The notes beneath the pieces are model-generated. The model ran no database searches, had not been told where the DNA came from, and was given only the letters and a program-made list of their open reading frames with translations. Shown here one piece after another: positions 23,967-32,386 of a stretch of 41,649 nucleotides of DNA. This stretch comes from Cellvibrionales bacterium (GTDB lineage Bacteria; Pseudomonadota; Gammaproteobacteria; Pseudomonadales; JAHEIH01), in contig JAHEIH010000012.1 of assembly GCA_024639455.1 (NCBI GenBank), forward strand, positions 12,194-53,842, read 5' to 3'. The translations under genes were made by a program, and so were the position numbers. Position 1 is the stretch's first letter, and every line of letters starts with the position of its first letter.

Positions 23967-24713
23967 CTAGCGGGGGCGAATCAAGACGGGACGGGAAAAG
24001 CCCGCGTCAACCAACTGCTGAATAAGCGCATCGGCGGCGGCAAAGGTAGTCAATGGCCCCAAACGGGCACGGAACACCCCATTTTCCGCTTCGATCACCG
24101 ACGCCACCTGAACAATGGCGGCCACCTGGGTTAGCAGCGCCTCAGCGCGATGGCGTTCGCTAAAGGCACCCAGTTGTAAGAAATAACCTCCCGCTTTGGG
24201 CAACTCAAGTAAATTATTGGGATCGAGTACTTCAATCCGAACCCGCGCTGTACCCTTATCCATGTATCCCAATTTGGTCGCCGCGGCAAACGACAAGTCG
24301 ATCAAACGGTCGTCGTGGAAGGGGCCGCGATCGTTGATGCGCACTACCGCCGTACGGCCATTTTCTAGATTGGTTACTCTGGCGTAACAGGGAATAGGTA
24401 GGGTTTTGTGCGCCGCGCTCATGGCGTACATATCAAAAATTTCGCCATTAGACGTGCGCCGGCCATGAAACTTTGTGCCGTACCAAGAGGCGATGCCCTC
24501 CTCCACATAACCGATGGGTGTCGGTAACAGGTGATAGGTTTTGCCAAGCACGTCATAGGGCGAGCGATTCCCTGCACGCCCAATCACCTCAAAACGCGGC
24601 ACGGCGTCGGGAATGGTCTCAGGATCGAGGCGTATACTTGGAGCACTATCACGATGCTCGACAGCACTACAGCCCGCCAAGGTCAGAAACAAAACAGCGA
24701 GTAACAGCCTCAC
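23967..24713 (-). CDS. rlpA: RlpA septal ring lytic transglycosylase, lipoprotein
   Basis: A 248-residue outer-membrane lipoprotein. Lipobox L-A-G-C15 follows a short signal peptide. The double-psi beta-barrel domain has GIASWYGTKFHGRRTSNGE, AHKTLPIPCYARVTN and VRINDRGPFHDDRLIDLS with the catalytic Asp, and a C-terminal SPOR domain (about residues 175-248, YFLQLGAFSERHRAEALL) binds denuded septal glycan. It cuts glycan strands lacking stem peptides. GTG at 24711-24713 is the start, directly after the mltB stop, which points to coupled translation. A small AGGCG/CGCCT hairpin follows before dacA but has only a weak T stretch. Confidence 0.95.
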   Translation of the reverse strand: MRLLLAVLFLTLAGCSAVEHRDSAPSIRLDPETIPDAVPRFEVIGRAGNRSPYDVLGKTYHLLPTPIGYVEEGIASWYGTKFHGRRTSNGEIFDMYAMSAAHKTLPIPCYARVTNLENGRTAVVRINDRGPFHDDRLIDLSFAAATKLGYMDKGTARVRIEVLDPNNLLELPKAGGYFLQLGAFSERHRAEALLTQVAAIVQVASVIEAENGVFRARLGPLTTFAAADALIQQLVDAGFSRPVLIRPR

Positions 24714-25688
24714 TTATTGGTCACCCAACTCGCGGCTCAATTGGTAAACTGCCATGGCATAGAGGCGACTGCGGTTGTAGCGGGTGATGGCATAAAAGTT
24801 CTTTAAACCAAGCCAATACTCTTCGCCGTGTTTAACGCGCAAGCGCACCGCGGTGGCTTGCATGTCATCGTTCACGCCCTTGGCTTCATGTCCAAAACCC
24901 AATTCTGCCAATTCGGCAACAGTGCGTTTTGGAGTCAAGGAATCATTCAATATAGACTCATCCAAGTCAGCACTCACTACGGCAGGAACAACGATAGGCG
25001 CTCCACGTTGCCAACCATGCTCAGCTAAATAATTGGCAACCGAACCGATCGCATCGACCGGATTATTTAGAATATCGACAATGTGGTCGCCATCAAAATC
25101 AATGGCATAGTGTCGGTAGCTGCTGGGGATGAATTGGCCATACCCCATCGCACCGGCATAAGACCCCAGTAGCTCTGTGATGTCAAAATTTTGTTCTTTA
25201 GTGAGCAGAAATAGCTCTTCTAATTGGCCGCGGAAAAACTTGGCTCGCGGCTCGTAGTCAAAGCCCAAGGTAGCCAAAGCATCCAACACACGGTACTTAC
25301 CGGTATAGGTACCGTAACGTGTTTCCACACCAATAATGGCGGCTACAACATAGCGTGAAACGCCGAACGCTTTTTCAGCACGATCAAAGGTAGCGGCATG
25401 TTTCTGCAAGAAGGCTTTACCGTTGTTGATACGCTTACTATCCATGAAAATACGGCGGTACTCATACCATGCTAGGCGTTTTTCAGCCGGACGCGAAATC
25501 GCATCGATGATAGATTGCTGGTATGTCGCCTCACCCATGGTCGCGCTAACGTAATCGCGATCCAAGCTGTGCTTGCTCACCATCTCATCGATGAAGGCTT
25601 GCACCTCGGTTTGTTCACGATAGTCCTTAGCAGCCACACTGCTTGCCAATCCTAATGCCGCCAGTGCGACAAGGCCCTTCTTCCACAT
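24714..25688 (-). CDS. mltB: Lytic murein transglycosylase B
   Basis: A 324-residue periplasmic enzyme that cleaves the MurNAc-GlcNAc bond with formation of 1,6-anhydroMurNAc. It has a signal peptide (LVALAALGLASSVAA, then K-D) with no lipobox Cys, so it is soluble or peripherally bound, unlike the E. coli lipoprotein. Catalytic Glu122 sits in IIGVETRYGTYTGKYRVLDAL, and the family's SYAGAMGYGQFIPSSYRHYAIDFDGD segment is present. It lies nine bases after rodA within the elongation cluster. Confidence 0.94.
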   Translation of the reverse strand: MWKKGLVALAALGLASSVAAKDYREQTEVQAFIDEMVSKHSLDRDYVSATMGEATYQQSIIDAISRPAEKRLAWYEYRRIFMDSKRINNGKAFLQKHAATFDRAEKAFGVSRYVVAAIIGVETRYGTYTGKYRVLDALATLGFDYEPRAKFFRGQLEELFLLTKEQNFDITELLGSYAGAMGYGQFIPSSYRHYAIDFDGDHIVDILNNPVDAIGSVANYLAEHGWQRGAPIVVPAVVSADLDESILNDSLTPKRTVAELAELGFGHEAKGVNDDMQATAVRLRVKHGEEYWLGLKNFYAITRYNRSRLYAMAVYQLSRELGDQ

Positions 25689-25697
25689 GATATTTCC

Positions 25698-26843
25698 CTA
25701 GTGCGCCAAGCGGCGCTGCTCTGTACTGATGGCCATCAAAATACCAAAACCCATCATCAAGGTCACCAACGAAGTTCCACCTTGACTCACTAATGGCAGC
25801 GGAACACCCACTACCGGTAAAATTCCAGACACCATGCCCATGTTGACCACCACATAAACAAAAAATGTCATGCTCACTGCGCCGGCTACCAAACGGGCAA
25901 ACGTCGATTGCGCAGACATGCCAATGACAAGACCGCGCACCAAAATTAACAGGTACAAAAGCAGCAAGCTAACCACACCGATCAGGCCAAACTCTTCGGC
26001 AAGTACCGCGATAATAAAGTCGGTATGACTTTCAGGCAGGAAGTTCAGCGCAGACTGCGAGCCCTGCAAGTACCCCTTACCCTCAACACCACCTGAGCCG
26101 ATGGCGGTCATCGATTGAATAATGTTCCAGCCGGCGCCCAAGCGATCGCTCTCAGGATCAAACAAGGTAAGCACGCGTCGCTTTTGGTACTCGTGCATCA
26201 CAAAGAACCACATGATCGGCGTCGCCACTACCACCAAACCGCCTACAGCCGCAATGTAGCGCCCACTTAAGCCCGCAAAAAACAAGCAGAATAATCCCGC
26301 CGAAGCCACCAAAATCGCGGTACCTAAATCGGGCTGCCTAAAGATCAACACCGCCGGTATCATAGCGATCGCTAATGCCGTGGTTACATCTTTAAGACGC
26401 GGCGGCAACACCCGCTGCGCTAAGAACCACGCCGTAGCCAACGGCATAATCAGCTTCATAATTTCAGACGGCTGGAACCGAAAACCGCCAATATCTAACC
26501 AGCGTTGCGCACCCTTGCCGACCGTCCCTGCAAAAAGTACCGTCACCAATAACACCAAGCCCAGCACATAGACAAAGGGTGACCAGCGCCGCATCACATC
26601 GACACTGATTTGGGCAACAAAAAACATCGCACTATAGGCGATAAAGAAAAATGTCGCTTGTCGCTTGACGGTAGCCAGCGACTGTCCACTGGCGCTGTAA
26701 AGCACCACCAATCCAACACCGGTGAGAATCATCAACAGCAACAACAGGTAGGGGTCGATATGCAGCCGCTGCCACATGGTAGCTCGAAGACTCGAAGCAC
26801 TGCCGCCGAGAGACATCTGCCTGACAAATTCACCGCTACTCAC
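25698..26843 (-). CDS. rodA: Rod-shape SEDS peptidoglycan glycosyltransferase RodA
   Basis: A 381-residue SEDS protein with about ten membrane spans that polymerises glycan strands in the elongasome together with PBP2. Characteristic segments are GKGAQRWLDIGGFRFQPSE, FRQPDLGTAILV with the catalytic Asp, QSMTAIGSGGVEGKGYLQGSQ, LPESHTDFIIAVLAEEFG and the C-terminal VSQGGTSLVTLMMGFGILM. The start is GTG, overlapping the mrdA stop by four bases (GTGA), which ties its synthesis to PBP2. Confidence 0.97.
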   Translation of the reverse strand: MSSGEFVRQMSLGGSASSLRATMWQRLHIDPYLLLLLMILTGVGLVVLYSASGQSLATVKRQATFFFIAYSAMFFVAQISVDVMRRWSPFVYVLGLVLLVTVLFAGTVGKGAQRWLDIGGFRFQPSEIMKLIMPLATAWFLAQRVLPPRLKDVTTALAIAMIPAVLIFRQPDLGTAILVASAGLFCLFFAGLSGRYIAAVGGLVVVATPIMWFFVMHEYQKRRVLTLFDPESDRLGAGWNIIQSMTAIGSGGVEGKGYLQGSQSALNFLPESHTDFIIAVLAEEFGLIGVVSLLLLYLLILVRGLVIGMSAQSTFARLVAGAVSMTFFVYVVVNMGMVSGILPVVGVPLPLVSQGGTSLVTLMMGFGILMAISTEQRRLAH

Positions 26844-28696
26844 TTCCCGAGACCTCCTAAATCGCCCTGCTCGTCCAGCAGATAAGCATCCATCACTGCG
26901 CGCGCCACTTTCACCGCCTCAGAACTCTTTTCGCCATTTTCGATAACCACAGCTACAGCGATTTGTGGGTCATCCGCCGGCGCATAGCCGATATAGAGCG
27001 CATGGTCGCGCTTGCGCTTTGCTAAAGCTTCTGAATCGTACTCTTCGCCCTGCGCGATACCCACTACTTGAGCAGTACCCGTTTTACCGGCCATCGCATA
27101 GGGCATACCTCGCGACGCCGCGCGTGCCGTGCCACGTTCGCCGTGCACCACGTCAAACATGGCTTTTTCGATGACCGCCCAGTGTGCAGGGTCAACATCC
27201 AAGGTGTTGCGCCTTACCGGCATGGGTTCTAGTTCGCCCATTTTTTTGAGCACTCGGGGCTGAATCCACTGACCTCTATTGGCGAGCACCACTGTCGACG
27301 CCGCCAACTGCATGGGTGTGGCTAGCATGTAGCCTTGGCCAATACCGATATTGAGTGTTTCGCCGGGGAACCACGGTAAATTATGCGCCCGTTTCTTCCA
27401 GGCCTTGGAAGGCATTAGGCCGCTCCGCTCGCTGGTCAAGTCCACACCCGTTGGGACCCCGTAACCAAAGCTAGCCATGAACTCGTGGATTTTATCGATA
27501 CCGAGCTTGTACGCCAGGTCATAGAAGTAAACATCGCAAGATTCGATGATGGCGTCCGTTACATTGATGCGAGCGGCATGACCTTCGCGCTTCCAATCGC
27601 GATAAAAACGGGTATCTTTGGGCAACTGATACCAACCAGGATCGCGCACGGTGGTATTAGGGGTCACCGTCCCATAATAGAGCCCCGCCATGCCGATCAA
27701 TGGCTTCACTGTCGAGGCTGGGGGATATTGTCCCTGCAGACTGCGGTTGAAAAGCGGCAAATCGGGCGAGTCGCGCAGCGCCGCATAATCCTTGCTACTA
27801 ATACCGTTAACAAACAAATTTCCGTCGTAGCTCGGCGAGCTAACCACCGCCAGCAATCCGCCATTCTTGACGTTCATCGCCACGACCGAACCGCGGCGAC
27901 CAGCCAGAGTTTCATAACCGGCGCGCTGCAAATCTGCATCGAAATGAAGGTGTAAATCACTCCCGGGGACAGGGTCAATTTGATCGAGCACCCGTAGAAT
28001 CCTTCCGCGGACGTCGGTCTCCACGTTTTGGTAACCCACCTGGCCGTGCAACTGCGATTCGTAGTAGCGCTCTACCCCCAGCTTACCCATGCTGTAGGTC
28101 GCCGAGTAATTTTCAGGGTCGAGCGTCTTCTGTTCGCGCTCATTAATACGGCCGACATAACCTATAACGTGGCCAAATAACTCACCGTAGGGATAGTGCC
28201 GCACCAACTGGGCCTGAATTTCCACCCCCGGCAAGGTGTGGATATTCACCGCTAACTTAGCAATCTGCTGTTCATCCAAGCTGAATATTAGCGGCACTTC
28301 CTCGAAGGGACGTTGTCGCTTCAGTCGTCGCCGAAAACTCTCAATATCTTCATCGTCGATCGAAAGCAATTGTTGTAATCGCGCCAGCGTATCCTCCAGA
28401 TCGGGTACACGCTCACGCACCAAAACTAACGACTGACTAGAGATATTTTCTGCCAACAAGCGGCCTTTGCGGTCGTAGATCAGGCCGCGTTTGGGGGCCA
28501 GCGACTGCACGTGGACTCGGTTGTTATCCGATTCGGTTTTAAAACGCTGGTACTGAAATATCTGCAGGTAGATGTAGCGTGATAGCACCACGGCGAAAAC
28601 CAGTGCAATCACGACAATGGCAAACACAGCGCGTCCCTGATATAGCTCGGCTTCAGCGCTGGGATCTTTGATGTAGCGACGATCTTGTTGCCACAC
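26840..28696 (-). CDS. mrdA: Penicillin-binding protein 2 (transpeptidase)
   Basis: A 618-residue class B PBP, RodA's partner, forming peptide cross-links in lateral wall growth. It has a single N-terminal membrane anchor (about residues 23-45), the pedestal domain with RGLIYDRKGRLLAENI, and the transpeptidase motifs S328-T-V-K331, S386-C-D and K538-T-G-T-A-Q. The length is usual for PBP2. The start is GTG at 28694-28696 (MWQQDRRYIK) with only a weak ribosome site. It follows rlmH after 24 bases. Confidence 0.96.
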   Translation of the reverse strand: MWQQDRRYIKDPSAEAELYQGRAVFAIVVIALVFAVVLSRYIYLQIFQYQRFKTESDNNRVHVQSLAPKRGLIYDRKGRLLAENISSQSLVLVRERVPDLEDTLARLQQLLSIDDEDIESFRRRLKRQRPFEEVPLIFSLDEQQIAKLAVNIHTLPGVEIQAQLVRHYPYGELFGHVIGYVGRINEREQKTLDPENYSATYSMGKLGVERYYESQLHGQVGYQNVETDVRGRILRVLDQIDPVPGSDLHLHFDADLQRAGYETLAGRRGSVVAMNVKNGGLLAVVSSPSYDGNLFVNGISSKDYAALRDSPDLPLFNRSLQGQYPPASTVKPLIGMAGLYYGTVTPNTTVRDPGWYQLPKDTRFYRDWKREGHAARINVTDAIIESCDVYFYDLAYKLGIDKIHEFMASFGYGVPTGVDLTSERSGLMPSKAWKKRAHNLPWFPGETLNIGIGQGYMLATPMQLAASTVVLANRGQWIQPRVLKKMGELEPMPVRRNTLDVDPAHWAVIEKAMFDVVHGERGTARAASRGMPYAMAGKTGTAQVVGIAQGEEYDSEALAKRKRDHALYIGYAPADDPQIAVAVVIENGEKSSEAVKVARAVMDAYLLDEQGDLGGLGK

Positions 28697-28720
28697 AGTC
28701 TTTAGTCCATTAAAAGCGCC

Positions 28721-29191
28721 CTAGGCGCGATGATAAGGGTGATTATTGTTGATCGACCAGGCGCGATACAACTGCTCGGCGAGGATAACGCGCACCAAGG
28801 GGTGAGGAAAGGTCAAAGCAGACAAAGACCACTTTTGTTCGGCTCGCTGCAGACATTCGATGCTGAGACCATCCGGACCGCCGATCAGTAGACTTATATT
28901 ACGACCACCCATCTGCCAGTTTTTGAGATGCCCCGCGAGGTCTTCGGTGCTCCAGGCCTTACCCTTTACATCGAGCGCAACGACACCATCACCTTTACCA
29001 ATGGCCGCCAGCATGGCATCGCTTTCGACTTGAATGGCACGCGCCACATCGGCCCCTTTACCGCGTTTACCGAGCGGCAACTCCACCCACTCGATGCGCA
29101 GGTCAGGTCCCAGTCGTTTGGTGTATTCTTCGCTGCCCGCTTCCACCCATTTGGGCATTTTGGTGCCAACGGCGATCACCTTAAGACGCAA
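28721..29191 (-). CDS. rlmH: 23S rRNA pseudouridine-1915 N3-methyltransferase
   Basis: A 156-residue SPOUT methyltransferase acting on pseudouridine 1915 of 23S rRNA in assembled 70S ribosomes. The knotted SAM site is seen in [11 protein letters not shown] and the conserved tail is [30 protein letters not shown]. The start is TTG at 29189-29191: [13 protein letters not shown] aligns with the family's first residue, and GGAG from the end of rsfS provides the ribosome site. Three bases separate it from the rsfS stop. Confidence 0.96.
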   Translation of the reverse strand: MRLKVIAVGTKMPKWVEAGSEEYTKRLGPDLRIEWVELPLGKRGKGADVARAIQVESDAMLAAIGKGDGVVALDVKGKAWSTEDLAGHLKNWQMGGRNISLLIGGPDGLSIECLQRAEQKWSLSALTFPHPLVRVILAEQLYRAWSINNNHPYHRA

Positions 29192-29194
29192 AAC

Positions 29195-29557
29195 TTACTC
29201 CGCGTTACCGCTTGGGGCTGAGCCCCACAGTTTTTCGAGGTCGTAGAAAGCGCGCGTCTCGGGCATTTGCACGTGAACGATCACGCCGCCTAAATCGACC
29301 AGAATCCAGTCACCGGCGGTTTCACCTTCCACACCCAACGGCAATTCACCGCGTTTTTTTAATTCCATTACCACGTTATCAGCCATCGATTTAACGTGGC
29401 GGTTAGAGGTACCGCTGGCGATGATCATATAGTCGGTCATGCCGGTTCTGTCGCGAACATCCAACACCACCACCTCTTTGCCCTTGAGGCTATCAATTGC
29501 CTCGACGGTCGCGTCGCGAATTTCTTCAGAAGATAAAAAGCTCATTTTTGCAGCCAT
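29195..29557 (-). CDS. rsfS: Ribosomal silencing factor RsfS
   Basis: A 120-residue protein of the RsfS/Iojap family, which binds ribosomal protein uL14 and blocks subunit joining in starvation. It has the characteristic KKGKEVVVLDVRDRTGMTDY-like stretch (here LKGKEVVVLDVRD), IIASGTSNRHVKSMAD, GDWILVDLGGVIVHVQ and the closing FYDLEKLWG. ATG at 29555-29557 (MAAKMSF), with AGGTGAG upstream, is preferred over a GTG three codons earlier. It follows nadD after nine bases. Confidence 0.95.
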   Translation of the reverse strand: MAAKMSFLSSEEIRDATVEAIDSLKGKEVVVLDVRDRTGMTDYMIIASGTSNRHVKSMADNVVMELKKRGELPLGVEGETAGDWILVDLGGVIVHVQMPETRAFYDLEKLWGSAPSGNAE

Positions 29558-29566
29558 GCGGCGCAC

Positions 29567-30190
29567 TCACCTGTACAGTTGATGTAATTCAATATATTGC
29601 GCCACAGCGGCCGGTACATCATGACCTATATCACCACCCTCGACGAGGGTTTGGCGAATCGCTGTGGACGACGTTGTCCAAAGTGGGCATTGTACACTAG
29701 TCAACGCACCACGGCTGCATACAATATCACTTTGCGAAGGTTGAAACGCCCCGCCCCACTGGCTAGCGGCAACATCTGGCGCCGGTTCACCGCCGCGATG
29801 CACCACGACGATATTCACTAATTGTAGAAAATCGTCAGCACGATACCAACGACCGAAGTAGCGAAAAGCATCAGCGCCCATGAACATAAAAATCGCCGCA
29901 GCGGGAAACTCATCACGCAGTGACTGCATGGTATCTATCGAATAGGAAGGGCCCGCGCGCAGCAGCTCTCGATTGTCGGGGTAAAGTGCCGGGTGAGACT
30001 GACACGCTTGCTGCAGCATGGCCCAGCGATGCTCGGTCGGCGTACTCGGCGAGTCGCGGTGCACCGGCTGGTAGCAGGGCACCATATGCAAGCGCGCGAG
30101 CCCGAGGCGCTCAACCAGCGCCATAGCGGTATGCAGGTGCCCGTTGTGCACCGGGTCATAGGTGCCGCCAAAGACGCCGATACGTTGCAT
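29567..30190 (-). CDS. nadD: Nicotinate-nucleotide adenylyltransferase
   Basis: A 207-residue enzyme joining nicotinate mononucleotide and ATP to deamido-NAD in NAD synthesis. The nucleotidyltransferase signature GVFGGTYDPVHNGHL is at residues 5-19, with the HxGH-type HNGH. FMGADAFRYFGRWYRADD fits the NaMN-binding part, and the C-terminal TTSSTAIRQTL is the family's ISSTxIR-type motif. ATG shares one base with the proA stop (TAATG). Confidence 0.95.
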   Translation of the reverse strand: MQRIGVFGGTYDPVHNGHLHTAMALVERLGLARLHMVPCYQPVHRDSPSTPTEHRWAMLQQACQSHPALYPDNRELLRAGPSYSIDTMQSLRDEFPAAAIFMFMGADAFRYFGRWYRADDFLQLVNIVVVHRGGEPAPDVAASQWGGAFQPSQSDIVCSRGALTSVQCPLWTTSSTAIRQTLVEGGDIGHDVPAAVAQYIELHQLYR

Positions 30191-31446
30191 TATTGGCGAA
30201 TGTGACCGTCGCCGAAGACCACGTATTTCTGCGAGGTCAAGCCTTCTAGGCCGACCGGGCCACGCACGTGGATTTTGTCGGTGGAGATGCCAATTTCTGC
30301 GCCAAGGCCGTATTCAAATCCGTCGGCGAAGCGGGTTGACGCATTGACCATCACCGACGACGAATCGACTTCACGCAGGAAGCGGCGTGCCAGTGTCACA
30401 CTTTCAGTAATAATGGCATCCGTGTGGTGCGAACCATAGTGGTTGATGTGATCAATGGCGTTATCGATACCGTCGACCACTTTGATCGACAGAATAGGTG
30501 CCAGATACTCTGTTGACCAATCTTCTTCACTGGCAGCCAATACGCCATCGCATAACGCACGGGTGCGTTCGCAGCCGCGCAACTCAACACCGTGCTCGCT
30601 GTAGGCTTTGACTAAATCAGGCAGCGCCGCTTCCGCCACAGGGGCATCTACCAACAGGGTCTCCATTGTATTACAGGTGCCGTAACGATGTGTTTTGGCG
30701 TTCACCGCTACCGCGTGGGCTTTGGCCAGATCAGCGGTCGCATCGATATACACGTGACAAATACCGTCCAAGTGTTTAATCACGTTGACGGTAGCATCTT
30801 TGCTAATGCGCTCAATCAAACCTTTACCGCCACGAGGCACCACTACATCAACAGTACCGTTCATAGTAATCAGTTCACCCACCGCGGCGCGATCGGTAGT
30901 TTCCACCACTTGCACCGCTTCACTAGGGAGACCCGCCGCCGCCAAACCGGCACTGATTGCTTCGGCAATCGCGCGGTTAGAGTGGATGGATTCAGAGCCA
31001 CCTCGCAAAATGGTGGCGTTACCCGACTTAAGACAAAGACTGGCGGCGTCGATGGTAACATTGGGACGCGATTCATAGACAATGCCAATGACCCCTAGCG
31101 GTACGCGCATTTTGCCTAATTGAATGCCAGAGGGTCGGTAGGCCATATCGGTGATTTCTCCAACGGGGTCAGGCAAGCTCGCCACTTGCAGCAGGCCTTC
31201 GATCATGCCGTCGAAACGCGCTGGTGTTAGCGCCAAACGATCGAGCATGGCGTCATCAAGACCGTTGTCGCGACCGGCGTCCAGATCCAGTTGGTTTGCG
31301 GCCATGATGGCATCACGGCGCGCTTGCATGTGCTCGGCAATGGCGTCGAGGGCTGCGTTTTTCTGTTGGGTGTCGGTTTTGGCTAAAACCGCTGCCGCGC
31401 GCTTGGCTTTCTGGCCAAGCTCGCGCATGTACTGTGCAACATCCAT
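30190..31446 (-). CDS. proA: Gamma-glutamyl phosphate reductase
   Basis: A 418-residue NADPH-dependent enzyme making glutamate-5-semialdehyde, the second step of proline synthesis. Aldehyde-dehydrogenase-type motifs: [35 protein letters not shown], and the catalytic Cys in [14 protein letters not shown], with [18 protein letters not shown] at the end. ProB is not in the window. proA is the head of the proA-nadD-rsfS-rlmH-mrdA run. The 65-base gap upstream holds a TACAAT -10-like hexamer without a clear -35, and a weak CCCCTC/CAGGGG hairpin that might end the preceding transcript. Confidence 0.97.
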   Translation of the reverse strand: MDVAQYMRELGQKAKRAAAVLAKTDTQQKNAALDAIAEHMQARRDAIMAANQLDLDAGRDNGLDDAMLDRLALTPARFDGMIEGLLQVASLPDPVGEITDMAYRPSGIQLGKMRVPLGVIGIVYESRPNVTIDAASLCLKSGNATILRGGSESIHSNRAIAEAISAGLAAAGLPSEAVQVVETTDRAAVGELITMNGTVDVVVPRGGKGLIERISKDATVNVIKHLDGICHVYIDATADLAKAHAVAVNAKTHRYGTCNTMETLLVDAPVAEAALPDLVKAYSEHGVELRGCERTRALCDGVLAASEEDWSTEYLAPILSIKVVDGIDNAIDHINHYGSHHTDAIITESVTLARRFLREVDSSSVMVNASTRFADGFEYGLGAEIGISTDKIHVRGPVGLEGLTSQKYVVFGDGHIRQ

Positions 31447-31511
31447 GGAATTGAGTGCCTATCTTACGTAAAGAGGCACATTGTACACCCCTGAGAGGCA
31501 AGAGGGGATAG

Positions 31512-32111
31512 CTAGGCTTCCAGTTGTGACACGAACTCGGCTAATAACTCTAACCGATCGAGGGGATTGGTCTGTTCGAGCAAGGCTTGCTTTTGATCGT
31601 CATCGATCGGCAATAGCGCCGACAAGTGATTTGCCACACTGAGCGCACTGCGACTATCGATGGTCAGCATCAGTTGCTGGATCGCCTCGTGCTCTTGCAA
31701 GGTGTCGAGCAACTCCCACATGGGCAGGAATTCCTCCGGCAACTGGCAGTCCTCTTCTTCGGGCAAATAGATGACCTCACCAATACTCAGATTCGACTTA
31801 TCGCGCTGCGCTTCAAGCACCTGAATCTTTTGCACACCCTCGACGACGATTCCCAAACGGCCGTGGGGCAATGCACTCCAATCGACGATTTTCACCGCGC
31901 ACCCCACCGCCTCAAAACTGGGCAACTCACTAAAACGCGACGCCACCTCAGAACCCACCACCAAATTAACGATGCCAAAAGGTGTGCCATCGCGCATGCA
32001 GTTCTTCACCATATCCATGTAACGTGGCTCAAAGATTTGCAGCGGAATTCTCGCCCCTGGAAACATCACCGTCGACAGGGGAAACAAGGGCATGGTGATT
32101 GAGTCGCTCAT
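31512..32111 (-). CDS. Lon N-terminal (LON substrate-binding) domain protein
   Basis: A 199-residue standalone LON-domain protein. The start MPLFPLSTVMFPGARIPLQIFEPRY is the classic N-terminal domain of Lon protease, and KIVDWSALPHGRLGIVVEGVQKIQV follows as expected. It has no AAA+ or protease domain, so it is not a protease itself. Such proteins are widespread in gammaproteobacteria and their role is unclear. It begins eight bases after the YkgJ-family gene. Confidence 0.93.
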   Translation of the reverse strand: MSDSITMPLFPLSTVMFPGARIPLQIFEPRYMDMVKNCMRDGTPFGIVNLVVGSEVASRFSELPSFEAVGCAVKIVDWSALPHGRLGIVVEGVQKIQVLEAQRDKSNLSIGEVIYLPEEEDCQLPEEFLPMWELLDTLQEHEAIQQLMLTIDSRSALSVANHLSALLPIDDDQKQALLEQTNPLDRLELLAEFVSQLEA

Positions 32112-32119
32112 AAGGATCC

Positions 32120-32386
32120 TTAGTGTCGTTTAGCTGGTTGGGTTTCACCCTCAAGCCAGGTCAGTGTTTGCATGGCTTGTTCGCGCTTGTCACCACACAC
32201 CTCGACCATCGGTTTAAACGCCGCACAAAAATCTGGCCGGTCGGGTGTACCAAACAGGCGACACAGGTTGTGCTCGTCGAGGTGAATGCAGCGTACCCCC
32301 GCGGGTTTACCTTCGGGCATGCCAGGTAGGCCGCCGTTAATGGAGGGTGCAATGCAACAAGCACCACAACCGAGGCGACATTCCAT
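32120..32386 (-). CDS. YkgJ-family cysteine cluster protein
   Basis: An 88-residue protein with eight cysteines in the YkgJ-type pattern: C-R-L-G-C-G-A-C-C near the N-terminus, then CIHLDEHNLCRLFG, RPDFCAAF and VCGDK. The family probably binds zinc or an iron-sulfur cluster; function unknown. The ATG overlaps the MMPL gene stop by one base (TAATG). Confidence 0.9.
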   Translation of the reverse strand: MECRLGCGACCIAPSINGGLPGMPEGKPAGVRCIHLDEHNLCRLFGTPDRPDFCAAFKPMVEVCGDKREQAMQTLTWLEGETQPAKRH

